From Paulinella micropora (Eukaryota > Cercozoa > Imbricatea > Euglyphida), in NCBI GenBank assembly GCA_009731375.1, contig BJOX01000207.1:64181-84509 (forward strand): DNA of 20,329 nucleotides. Direction: 5' to 3'. This document shows, piece by piece, positions 1-7,228 of this stretch. Numbering within the stretch: the first letter of the stretch is position 1; each line of letters opens with the position of its first letter. The notes beneath the pieces were generated by a model, which saw nothing but the letters and a program-made list of their open reading frames with translations, was not told where the DNA came from and did not search any database. A program made the position numbers and the translations under genes.

Positions 1-109
1 CCCAGCCCCTGGCCAGCCAGCCCCAGCCATCCCAGGACCCTGGGTAAAGTACGAAAATATACCAGACGATACAAAGTATTCTGTTGTCCAACTCTCACTC
101 GGGTTCGTT
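1..109. other. Left flank, GC-rich start, probable host DNA
   Basis: The first ~45 bases are rich in CCAGCC-like words and much more GC-rich than anything in the element. After ~45 the composition becomes AT-richer. No inverted copy of this stretch was recognised at the right side, so it is not a visible terminal inverted repeat. I infer host DNA or a host/element junction in this interval; the exact boundary cannot be placed. Confidence 0.4.
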
Positions 110-385
110 ATGGCGGATAAGAAAGTGAAGATGGCGAAAAAGAAAAGTGAAATGAAGAGTGAGCCAGGGCAAGTTTATTGTTGCGCCGAGATTGATAGTG
201 GAATACTGAACCCTGTAAGCCAGCAATTTTTCATAGTGAGTTCGGGAGAAGGTGAGGGCGAAGATGTTAGTATCTTTCCTTCTCTCACCTCAATTCACAA
301 AAAGTATAGGAGTGAAATGAAAAAAATCAACTACATTCTTCCAATTTCAGGCAACTGGAAGATGGCATCTCCACGCAAACTTTAA
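110..385 (+). CDS. Weak hypothetical ORF, 91 aa
   Basis: An open frame of 91 codons begins with a Lys-rich N-terminus (MADKKVKMAKKK) and has no recognisable domain. Unlike the other genes of the element it lacks the A/T-rich tract plus ATATA box upstream of its ATG. It ends 19 bases before the 3' end of the convergent integrase gene. It may be an unrecognised element gene, a piece of a host exon, or chance. I do not recognise the protein, and the call rests only on an open frame with a start codon. Confidence 0.25.
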   Translation: MADKKVKMAKKKSEMKSEPGQVYCCAEIDSGILNPVSQQFFIVSSGEGEGEDVSIFPSLTSIHKKYRSEMKKINYILPISGNWKMASPRKL

Positions 386-404
386 TCATTAAAATTACAA
401 TTCT

Positions 405-1409
405 TCATAAATCTAATATTACTTTAGCTTTCTTTTCTCTCTTGCTCGTCCTAACATTTCCCTCATCAATGGCTTCTCTCTTCAACTGTTCTTTTGTTTT
501 CTTTTCTTTTGTTATTTCTTTTACTTGTTCTTTTATTTGTTTTTCTTCATCAGCCGGTTTGTCAAACTTAGTTTTCAATAGTTCCCGGGGGCTAACCAAC
601 TCATCCGAATTTAATATTAACTTGAAACCGGAACGCCCTACGACTGTATAAATTTGTTTACTGTATTGCTTGCCGCCTTTAGAAAATAAATTCCTCTTTA
701 GCTCCTTTCTTACCTTGTCGCCTTTTTCAAATTCATCAATTAAATGGTCGCGTTGAATACGTTGTTTATTTTTACTTACACCCTTAATGATGTCAATCGG
801 CCGGGCTTTAATCGTTCTATGAAATCTCATATTATAAGCATCAACCATGTCGTATATGTAAGTTAGCCAGTCGAAGTTTCCATTAGTTTCGAATAGTATG
901 TCCAACCACCGTCTAATAGTTCTAATTACTCTATCGACAATCGCAAGCGCCCGATGGTCTCCTATTTCAACAGTCCGATGTTCGACGTTGTTATCTCTAA
1001 AGTAATCTTTAACCATTCCTTTGTATTCACTCCCGCTATCGGTTGTAATGGATTCCGGAGTGTAAGGTATAGACTTTAAAGCGGTATAAACTTCCTTAGC
1101 CGTTTTGTTTTTAAGTGGTTTAATAATTAAAAATCGACTATGAGTGTCAATCCAAAATAACATCCAAGCATAGCCTTTATTACCTTTCTTATCTTTCAAC
1201 TTAGACATATCAGCCAAATCTACAAATACTTGTTTAAGTGGTTTGTCCGACCATATCGTATTCCATTTATCAGTCGGCAATCTTTTCTGATAATGTATTT
1301 CAAGTGCTTGTTGCTCCTTTATTTCATCCGCATCCAGCAGAGACTCCGCCTCCGCACCTCCAGGATTACTATCGCCTACAGCGATAGCTGTATGTTTGTT
1401 GTCCATCAC
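405..1409 (-). CDS. Retroviral-type (rve, DDE/D) integrase
   Basis: A 334-aa integrase of the rve superfamily, expected to join element ends to host DNA in the nucleus, as in Polintons, Mavirus-type virophages and some PLVs. The RNase-H-like core spans about residues 58-205. Candidate metal ligands are D64 (in VFVDLADM), D124 (in TTDSGSEY) and D159 (in AIVDRVIRTIRR). The last two are exactly 35 residues apart, the classical D,D-35-E spacing, but the third residue is Asp rather than Glu. Residues ~225-280 (FEKGDKVR... then VSPRELLK) look like the small SH3/chromo-like C-terminal fold of Polinton integrases. The ~55-residue tail is Lys/Glu-rich and charged. It is the last gene of a minus-strand series, starting 14 bases after the preceding stop with no ATATA box of its own, which suggests co-transcription. 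The family call is firm; activity is inferred. Confidence 0.9.
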   Translation of the reverse strand: MMDNKHTAIAVGDSNPGGAEAESLLDADEIKEQQALEIHYQKRLPTDKWNTIWSDKPLKQVFVDLADMSKLKDKKGNKGYAWMLFWIDTHSRFLIIKPLKNKTAKEVYTALKSIPYTPESITTDSGSEYKGMVKDYFRDNNVEHRTVEIGDHRALAIVDRVIRTIRRWLDILFETNGNFDWLTYIYDMVDAYNMRFHRTIKARPIDIIKGVSKNKQRIQRDHLIDEFEKGDKVRKELKRNLFSKGGKQYSKQIYTVVGRSGFKLILNSDELVSPRELLKTKFDKPADEEKQIKEQVKEITKEKKTKEQLKREAIDEGNVRTSKREKKAKVILDL

Positions 1410-1423
1410 CTCACTTCGGGTTT

Positions 1424-1681
1424 CTAATACTTAATGACACCTAATGCTGTATCCTTATATATTAATCTTTCTTTTTTTTCAAGTTCAAAACAATAATTAG
1501 AACAAAACTCGTACGTATAAAATCTGTCGAAACTATCATCAATCGCCGTAATCTGTCGGTTCGCTAAGCACAGAGTTAATCCACACACATAACAGCAATT
1601 GAAGTCATACTCAAAACGATTATATAGATACTCCATAATGTGAAAACGGACATCGAGCGGTAAATTTTTTATCTTGTTCAT
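1424..1681 (-). CDS. Small F-box-like, Cys-rich putative zinc-binding protein
   Basis: An 85-aa protein. Residues ~5-22 (KNLPLDVRFHIMEYLYNR) resemble the start of an F-box, the helix that recruits Skp1 of SCF ubiquitin ligases. The middle carries CCYVCGLTLC and FCSNYC, a cysteine arrangement suited to one zinc ion. F-box/zinc-finger proteins in large DNA viruses often redirect host ubiquitination; that role here is inference from a short motif. The gene lies 5 bases after the stop of the upstream minus gene and 14 bases before the integrase. It has its own TATAT box one base upstream of the ATG (1683-1687), overlapping the upstream gene's 3' end. The alternative is a plain zinc-ribbon protein with no ubiquitin link. 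Confidence 0.6.
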   Translation of the reverse strand: MNKIKNLPLDVRFHIMEYLYNRFEYDFNCCYVCGLTLCLANRQITAIDDSFDRFYTYEFCSNYCFELEKKERLIYKDTALGVIKY

Positions 1682-1686
1682 CTATA

Positions 1687-2205
1687 TTAGAACTTTAAAA
1701 ACATTTTTGAAATATCATTACTTTCTTTTTTTGTCTTCTCAGGTTGTCCCGCATAAACATTGACATTAACACGGCCGGTCTTTTTCCCCCCTTTCTTCGG
1801 CTGAGGCTCCTCCTCGCTTTCCTCACTTTCCTCGCTCTCATTATCGCTTTCTTCTTCAACTTTCTTTTTTACCGCTTTCTTCGCCTTCTTCTGTTTGGTT
1901 TTAAGTTTCATACCCGCAACCCGTCGGGCAACGATATCTACAAAGTCCTGTTCAACCTCTTCATCGCTTTCACTGCTTTCCTCGATTGGCTCGCCATCTC
2001 TACCATCTATCATATCCTTCGCCAACTGCTTTTTAGTAATGTGTTCCATCTTTTCGTCTTCATTCATTTCTTTCACATTCTTAGCCTCTTCCTCCGCTAG
2101 TAATTCCTTAGCCCGCTCAATCTTTCTTTGCCTCGCATACTGTTTCTTCATTACAGTCGCTTTTTCAAGATTCTTTATAGCAATCTCTCTATTTCCTCTC
2201 GGCAT
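1687..2205 (-). CDS. Highly charged low-complexity protein, unknown function
   Basis: A 172-aa protein with no fold I recognise. The N-terminal ~50 residues are a Lys/Arg/Glu-rich predicted helix. Next come an acidic Ser/Glu stretch (EESSESDEEVE), a Lys-rich stretch (KLKTKQKKAKKAVKKK) and a second acidic Ser/Glu block (ESDNESEESEESEEE). The alternating polarity and Ser-Glu repeats resemble casein-kinase-2 target tracts of nucleic-acid-binding or nuclear proteins, but no domain supports that. It is the first gene of the minus-strand series leading to the integrase. It is transcribed divergently from the fibre gene, with a TATAT box 8-14 bases upstream of its ATG in the shared 69-bp spacer. Confidence 0.65.
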   Translation of the reverse strand: MPRGNREIAIKNLEKATVMKKQYARQRKIERAKELLAEEEAKNVKEMNEDEKMEHITKKQLAKDMIDGRDGEPIEESSESDEEVEQDFVDIVARRVAGMKLKTKQKKAKKAVKKKVEEESDNESEESEESEEEPQPKKGGKKTGRVNVNVYAGQPEKTKKESNDISKMFLKF

Positions 2206-2274
2206 TCTCGGTTATATATCAAACCAAAAATAATTTTTATTCGGATTAATTATTATCCAATTTATATACAACCA
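2206..2274. promoter_or_regulatory. Divergent promoter between charged-protein gene and fibre gene
   Basis: This 69-bp A/T-rich spacer separates divergent start codons. On the plus strand ATATA at 2264-2268 lies 6 bases before the fibre ATG at 2275. On the minus strand an ATATA core (TATAT at 2213-2219) lies 8-14 bases before the ATG at 2205. A TAATTTTTATTC/TTAATTATT tract lies between. The arrangement matches the box seen before most genes in the window. Confidence 0.55.
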
Positions 2275-2703
2275 ATGAGCCAATATAAGTCGCTCTTAGG
2301 CTTGAATGAAATCTCCACAGATAGCCTTTCAATCGCTAACCTTGATTTAACGAACACGAACATAGTGGGCTTAAATACTGATAGAGTGCCAGAAGATGCC
2401 GTCCCCGTGAACCTCTACTATACTGACAGCCGATTTGACACACGACTGGCTACCAAAAGCACTGCGGACATTAAAGAAGGAAAAAATCTATACTACACCG
2501 AGCAACGAGTTAGGGACAACGACGAGGTTAAAGCCTCAACTCAACACCGCTCTAATACGAGTAATCCGCATCAAACCAGTTTATACAATTTGATAGACAC
2601 TAACATATCCACACCAACGGTCGGTCAATACTTAACATACAACGATGTTGACGGCAATGGAGGAATACCACCCTGGGGTCAATTGACACACTCTCAGATG
2701 TAA
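2275..2703 (+). CDS. Fibre protein, N-terminal fragment (frame-broken)
   Basis: This is the 142-aa 5' part of the large fibre gene. I place the start at the ATG at 2275 (MSQYKSLLGLNEIS), not further upstream, because the ATATA box at 2264-2268 sits 6 bases before it and the 49 upstream codons lie in the divergent promoter. The fragment already contains two fibre repeats (VNLYYTDSRFDTRLATKS and KNLYYTEQR). It also has a SNPHQTSLYNL segment typical of phage tail-fibre shafts and a GQYLTYNDV segment. The frame stops at 2701-2703. The fibre reading continues in another forward frame from about 2675-2680, next to a short G run, and stays open into the next segment. So this is probably one gene with a 1-base indel, real or from sequencing. 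Confidence 0.75.
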   Translation: MSQYKSLLGLNEISTDSLSIANLDLTNTNIVGLNTDRVPEDAVPVNLYYTDSRFDTRLATKSTADIKEGKNLYYTEQRVRDNDEVKASTQHRSNTSNPHQTSLYNLIDTNISTPTVGQYLTYNDVDGNGGIPPWGQLTHSQM

Positions 2704-2717
2704 TCATAACGGCACCA

Positions 2718-5439
2718 GTGGCGATGAATAGTTATCTAACATATAATTCAATAAACTGGGTAAATAAAACCTTCCCGATAAATGTTGATGAATTCGGCAA
2801 TATTAATATGGGAGGGTATTTGAACATAACAGGAGTTAATTTACTAAATACGATATTGGTTTCTTCAATCATAACCACTGCGACATTTGATGATGCTTTT
2901 GACACACGGCTCGCAACTAAATCAACCACTAACTTAGCAGAAGGAACTAATCTATATTATACTGATGGCAGATTTGATACTCGTCTCGCCACTAAATCAA
3001 CTACGAACTTAGCTGAGGGAACAAACCTTTACTATACCACAGCAAGAGCAAATACGGACTTTGACACACGGCTCGCAACTAAAAGCACCACAGATTTAAA
3101 AGAAGGGACTAACTTATATTACACCACAGCAAGATTTGATAGTCAATTGGCAACTAAGAGCACCACCAACTTAGCTGAGGGAACCAATCTATATTACACC
3201 ACCGCGAGAGCCAATACAGACTTTGACACACGGCTGGCTTTAAAATCAACCACTAACTTAGCAGAAGGCACTAATCTATACTATACGTCAGCCAGAGCAA
3301 ATACGGACTTTGACACACGGCTAGCTACTAAATCAACCACTAACTTAGCCGAAGGAACAAACCTTTACTATACCAATGCGAGGTTTGACACTCAATTAGC
3401 AACAAAATCAACCACCAATTTAGCAGAGGGAACTAATCTATATTACACCACCGCACGAGATAATTCAAATTTTGACACACGGCTCGCAACTAAATCAACC
3501 ACTAACTTAGCTGAGGGAACAAACCTTTACTTTACGACAGTCAGAGCGAATACGGACTTTGATACGAGACTGGCTACCAAGAGCACCACCAACTTAGCAG
3601 AGGGAACCAATTTATATTACACTAATGCGAGATTTGACACTCAATTGGCAACAAAATCAACCACCAACTTAGCAGAGGGAACCAATTTATACTANNNNNN
3701 NNNNNNNNNNNNNNNNNNNNNNNNNNNNNNNNNNNNNNNNNNNNNNNNNNNNNNNNNNNNNNNNNNNNNNNNNNNNNNNNNNNNNNNNNNNNNNNNNNNN
3801 NNNNNNNNNNNNNNNNNNNNNNNNNNNNNNNNNNNNNNNNNNNNNNNNNNNNNNNNNNNNNNNNNNNNNNNNNNNNNNNNNNNNNCCGCTTTTGATGGTA
3901 TCGGTATTGCCTTTGACACGGCGACAAATATAGGAGAGATTACGGCGCAGAAAATAGCAACCGCGGCCTATTATCCAATACAAATAACTGGTTCGTATGT
4001 TGATTTATATGCGGGTGATACTTTAATTGCTACCGCTACTGGCACTACATTATCTTTAAACAACAACAAAATAACAAACTTAGCAACACCATCAGCAACA
4101 ACGGACGGGGCGAATAAAACGTATGTTGATACATTAGACACACAAAATGTGAAACTTACAGGAAACCAAACCATAGCAGGAAATAAAACTTTTAGCGGCC
4201 TACTAACAGCAAATGATGGCTGTAAGTTATCTATTCATAATGGAGTAGTAAGCGGAGGAAGCACTTATGGCATATTTCTTTATGATACAAACAACACAGA
4301 ATGGGGTATTTATCTCACAGCATCTGGCGCGTCTAAAAGTTTGGCAAGCGGAACTGCTCCAGCCGGCTATGATTTTAGTGATTTGTCATGTAGGTTTAGG
4401 GCGTCCAGAAATACTAATGTTGGTTTTATCTGGGAAAATACGTGGGAAGAGGCTATAATGTCATTGAATGCGGCAAACGGGACTTTATGGACAAAAGGCA
4501 ACATAAGCATAAACGGGGCGTTGGTAGCAACACAATCTTATGTTGATACAAAAGACGGACAAAACGTGAAACTAACAGGAGACCAAACAATAACGGGAAT
4601 AAAAATATTTAATGGAAGTAGAAATGATGTAAGAGCACTAAATTTGTTAAGCCAAGCCGATTTTAATAACGTGGATATCATCAATGGCGGAAATATCACA
4701 TATAACGGCGCGAGGATATTAAACCAAAATGGCGGAGACGCGTTCTTTTCTCAGACGACGGGCGATTATTACTCTTTCTTATACACTCTAAATACTGCTT
4801 CAAGTGGAACCGCAGACCAAAGAGGATATGTATTCACGAACATTGCTTATGACGTAGCAAAAGGCGCAGGACTTTATATTTCAAAACTTACTGATGCTAA
4901 ATTCGTTTCTTCTGATATTGTCCGTTTTAATAATGCGGGCGGTATGAAGTTCTACGGAGCTTTGGATATGAACAGCAACAACATAACAAGTGGCGGAACG
5001 ATAGCAGGAACAACGATAACAGGGACAACAATAACAGCAAGCGACAAAATAACAACAGCATCAGGCAAACCAATAATCATAGGCAATACAACGAAAGGCA
5101 CAGGGGCGACAGGTGGTTTAGAATTATACGGAACGGCTTCAAATATTGGAGGAGCACACTTACAAGCAATAACAACGGCGGATGCTTATCCAACATTTCA
5201 ATTATTGAACTGGACGCACGACAATATTACTTTATGTTTTGATGCTTATTATGACGGCTCAAACTGGAAATCAAGTGCTTCTGGTTCAAACTTTACAATA
5301 GCAAAAGGTGGCAACAAACTTGTTTTTAATTATAAATCAGGAATAACTGCGGGAAGCACTTTAACGTGGTCAGAAGCTATGAACATAAGCACAGCAGGCC
5401 TACTAACAGCAAATGCGGGGATAACATACACAGGCACAC
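2718..5439 (+). CDS. Fibre protein, central shaft with phage-type repeats (gapped)
   Basis: This is the large central part of the fibre gene; the open frame extends back to about 2679, so 2718 is not a true start. From ~2905 to the N-gap it is an array of alternating 24- and 28-residue repeats built on TNLAEGTNLYYT...ARANTDFDTRLATKS, about ten copies before the gap at 3695-3885. Such repeats form trimeric beta-structured shafts in bacteriophage tail fibres. After the gap come two TYVDT/SYVDT...NVKLTG...TITG segments and a ~100-residue module containing GIFLYDTNNTEWGIYL and GFIWEN...LWTKG. That module recurs twice more downstream. Thr/Ala/Gly-rich low complexity (TIAGTTITGTTITAS) precedes the distal part. 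The 10-N gap at 5440-5449 separates it from the C-terminal segment. Attachment function is inferred from the family. Confidence 0.75.
2890..3694 (+). repeat. Fibre-shaft tandem repeat array (72/84-bp units)
   Basis: Tandem coding repeats alternate between about 72 bp (24 aa) and 84 bp (28 aa). Each encodes a TNLAEGTNLYYT core and an FDTRLATKS or FDTQLATKS linker; the longer units insert ANTD. About ten copies are visible before the N-run, and two more divergent ones lie at ~2405-2510. The near identity of neighbouring units would let copy number change by recombination and explains why the assembly breaks here. Confidence 0.85.
3695..3885. other. Assembly gap, 191 N
   Basis: A run of N lies inside the fibre repeat array. 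Sequence on both sides reads in the same forward frame when the stated length is used, but the true length is unknown because the gap falls in near-identical repeats. Confidence 0.95.
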
Positions 5440-5449
5440 NNNNNNNNNN
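5440..5449. other. Assembly gap, 10 N, in fibre gene
   Basis: Ten N bases separate the central and C-terminal parts of the fibre gene. The two sides are in different frames at the stated length, so the ten bases are probably a placeholder and this is not evidence of a real frameshift. Confidence 0.9.
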
Positions 5450-6556
5450 AATACAAGCGGCGCAAAAATAGGAGTTCAGGGAGCAACAGATGGAACGAGT
5501 GCGAAAGGAATATTTCTATGGGATACGACTAACACTAGCTGGGGGATTTATGCCGCATCTGGCGGGGCTCTAAACACTAGAAGTTTAGCGAATGGTTTGG
5601 CTGTTTCAGGAAACGATTTTGCTTCATATGCTTTTCGTTTTAGAGGTGCTAATGATGCCACTATGGGATTTGTATGGGAGAATTCGTCCGAACAATTGTT
5701 AATGTCGTTGAATGGAGCGAATGGGACTTTATGGACAAAAGGTCTCATAACAGCAAGCGCGGGGATCACATACTCTGGGGTGCTAACGACAACAACATTA
5801 ACCAGTGGAGCAAAGATAGGAATACAAGGAGCAACAGACGGGACGAATGCGAGAGGAATATTTATGTGGGAAACAGCAAATACAGACTGGGGAATTTATA
5901 TGAGCCAATCTGGGGGAAGTAAAAGTTTAGCAGGAGGAACGGCACTAGCAGGAGGCGTTGGAGGCGGTATAACCAGTTATGCTTTAAGATTTAGATGTAG
6001 CACTGGTTCAACGGAAGGTTTTATATGGGAAAATCGTAATGCTGTTTTAATGTCTTTAAGAGCAAGCGACGGGCAGTTATGGGTATCGTCTAATCCAATT
6101 CAATATTCAGACAGACGAAAAAAAGAAGACATAAAGGAATGTTTAGGCTTAGATTTTATCAACAAGTTAAATCCAGTCTGTTATCGTATGATTGATGATA
6201 AAAAAAAATGTAGGACTGGTTTGATAGCGCAGGAATTAGAAGACATACTGGAAGAAATGGATATGTTAGATTTTGGCGGATTTATAAAAGAAAAAATTAT
6301 GGTGCCATGCCCAAAGCAAAGAAAAGAATACGAATTGAAAGGTGTGAGTATCAATCCAGAAGATGTTAAATGTATTGATAGTGGTGATGTTGGTTATGGT
6401 ATAGGTTATTCAGAGTTTATCGCCCCGTTAATTAAGGCGGTTCAACAATTATCAGAAAAGGTTATTAATTTAGAAAAAGAAAATAAAACTTTACTTAATA
6501 TATTACAAGACCAAGCGAACCAATTAGCAGAACTAAGAGCAGAAGTATTCCCGTAA
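5450..6556 (+). CDS. Fibre protein, C-terminal part with Peptidase_S74 chaperone
   Basis: The distal ~368 residues of the fibre contain two more copies of the ~100-aa module (GIFLWDTTNTSWGIY and GIFMWETANTDWGIY, each followed by GFVWEN/GFIWEN). They end in an intramolecular chaperone auto-processing domain (Peptidase_S74, as in endosialidase and phage neck/tail fibres). The domain begins at QYSDRRKKEDIKE. The Ser encoded at 6107-6109 and the Lys five residues later match the Ser-Lys dyad that releases the chaperone after trimer folding. NKLNPVCYRM, GLIAQELEDIL and GYSEFIAPLIKAVQQL are further family signatures, and a coiled coil (LEKENKTLLNILQDQ) closes the protein. Stop TAA at 6554-6556 lies within a hairpin. 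This segment continues the upstream fibre frame across the gap. Confidence 0.85.
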   Translation, partial: NTSGAKIGVQGATDGTSAKGIFLWDTTNTSWGIYAASGGALNTRSLANGLAVSGNDFASYAFRFRGANDATMGFVWENSSEQLLMSLNGANGTLWTKGLITASAGITYSGVLTTTTLTSGAKIGIQGATDGTNARGIFMWETANTDWGIYMSQSGGSKSLAGGTALAGGVGGGITSYALRFRCSTGSTEGFIWENRNAVLMSLRASDGQLWVSSNPIQYSDRRKKEDIKECLGLDFINKLNPVCYRMIDDKKKCRTGLIAQELEDILEEMDMLDFGGFIKEKIMVPCPKQRKEYELKGVSINPEDVKCIDSGDVGYGIGYSEFIAPLIKAVQQLSEKVINLEKENKTLLNILQDQANQLAELRAEVFP

Positions 6557-6570
6557 GGACAAGCCCTTAC
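6553..6570 (+). terminator. Stop-codon hairpin of fibre gene
   Basis: A 6-bp perfect stem (GTAAGG/CCTTAC) encloses ACAAGC. The fibre stop TAA (6554-6556) is part of the left arm. It shares the CAAG core with the hairpins after the protease gene and, as CTTG, after the ATPase gene. Confidence 0.5.
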
Positions 6571-6577
6571 AAACCCA

Positions 6578-6657
6578 ATATAGTTTTTGAGATTTTTGCA
6601 AGCAAAAAGCTCAACTCGTTGAGCGTGTGTAAGTGGTTTTTGTAAAAAAGCACTTAC
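6578..6657 (+). promoter_or_regulatory. ATATA box plus double-hairpin 5' leader before small membrane-protein gene
   Basis: ATATA at 6578-6582 is followed by GTTTTTGAG and a dense set of inverted repeats ending one base before the ATG at 6659. Arm TTGAG (6587-6591) can pair with CTCAA (6610-6614), with TTTTTGC/GCAAAAA stacked inside. The same CTCAA can instead pair with TTGAG at 6619-6623 (GCTCAAC/GTTGAGC). GTAAGTG (6629-6635) pairs with CACTTAC (6651-6657) around T5/A6. The last stem has the same architecture as 10965-10996 and 14815-14842, with different arm bases. Confidence 0.55.
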
Positions 6658-6658
6658 T

Positions 6659-6994
6659 ATGCCTAGATTACATCCGCCGCCAGTCATAGAAGTAGATGGA
6701 GAACTCACACCCGAACTCAAAAACCGCGTGATTGATGTCCAAATTAAGCAGGAAGAAAAAAAAATTGACCACGAATACGAGGATAACTGGGACTGTTGTA
6801 TGACGAAACGAAAAACCGACAGCCGTCTTATTAAATACTTATTTCAAATGGGTATCATCATCGCCATCATAACCCTTTGTATCGTGAGGCTGTCTGAAAA
6901 GAACATTCCGTGTGAGGTTGCCAACACGTACGTAGGTATTTTAACACTACTTATCGGCATCTGCCTTCCATCTCCTTCTAGCTCAAAGAAATGA
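6659..6994 (+). CDS. Small two-helix membrane protein
   Basis: A 111-aa protein. The N-terminal ~60 residues are polar and charged, starting MPRLHPPPVIEVDGELTPEL, with one CC pair (WDCCMTKRK). They are followed by two hydrophobic segments, about residues 62-80 (FQMGIIIAIITLCIVRL) and 90-104 (TYVGILTLLIGICLP), and a short SPSSSKK tail. Small proteins ending in such a helix followed by LPSP are common in PLV and giant-virus genomes and may sit in a virion inner membrane; that is recollection and inference, not shown here. The stop overlaps the 3' end of the convergent secreted-protein gene by 12 bases. The leader is unusually structured, with a hairpin ending one base before the ATG. Confidence 0.65.
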   Translation: MPRLHPPPVIEVDGELTPELKNRVIDVQIKQEEKKIDHEYEDNWDCCMTKRKTDSRLIKYLFQMGIIIAIITLCIVRLSEKNIPCEVANTYVGILTLLIGICLPSPSSSKK

Positions 6995-7228
6995 ACACTC
7001 GTACAAATAGATTTTATACCAAGAGCTATCACCCGCACAGATTAGCGGAATGGCTTCATCAAAACTAATACACCAGTCCGACATCGGCTTATACACACAT
7101 CCCTTTTGGATACAATAAAGACAACTTTCATTTTTTTTACCTCCTACACGTGAATAGAAATCACATGCGGTCCGAGCAGAAATATTAATTAATAAAAAGT
7201 TTATTAGTAGCAATATAGAGGACATCAT
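6983..7228 (-). CDS. Putative secreted Cys-rich (PSI-like) small protein
   Basis: An 81-aa minus-strand ORF with a convincing signal peptide (MMSSILLLINFLLINISARTA), followed by a compact domain with seven cysteines. The spacing C-LY-C-IQKG-C-VYKPMSDW-C resembles the PSI/plexin-type disulphide knot. Extracellular or virion-surface placement is inferred. Its start codon overlaps that of the divergent plus-strand gene at 7227 (CATCATG), and its 3' end overlaps the membrane-protein gene by 12 bases, so it is wedged between two plus genes. No ATATA box is seen on its strand, only an A/T-rich stretch, which lowers confidence. The start could be either of two adjacent Met codons. Confidence 0.5.
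   Translation of the reverse strand: MMSSILLLINFLLINISARTACDFYSRVGGKKNESCLYCIQKGCVYKPMSDWCISFDEAIPLICAGDSSWYKIYLYECSFL
7190..7226 (+). promoter_or_regulatory. Promoter-like box before 120-aa structural-type gene
   Basis: TTAATTAATAAAAAGTTTATT is followed by CAATATAG; the ATATA core is at 7213-7217, 9 bases before the ATG at 7227. It lies inside the 5' end of the divergent minus gene. Confidence 0.5.

Noticed and set aside
1369-1387. Hairpin CTATCGC/GCGATAG inside the integrase gene start
   Set aside because: It has the same arms as the ATPase stop hairpin but lies within coding sequence, away from any stop codon, and has a 5-base loop; probably chance or codon-driven.
1744-2233. Plus-strand ORFs opposite the charged protein gene
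   Set aside because: They are hydrophobic/Ser-rich mirror frames of the Lys/Glu-rich minus-strand gene, which has a promoter box and better composition.
2890-3694. CRISPR-like or satellite repeat array
   Set aside because: The units are contiguous, in frame and encode fibre-shaft repeats, without variable spacers.
5366-5471. Real frameshift at the 5440-5449 gap
   Set aside because: The ten Ns are probably a placeholder of unknown length, so the frame change carries no information.
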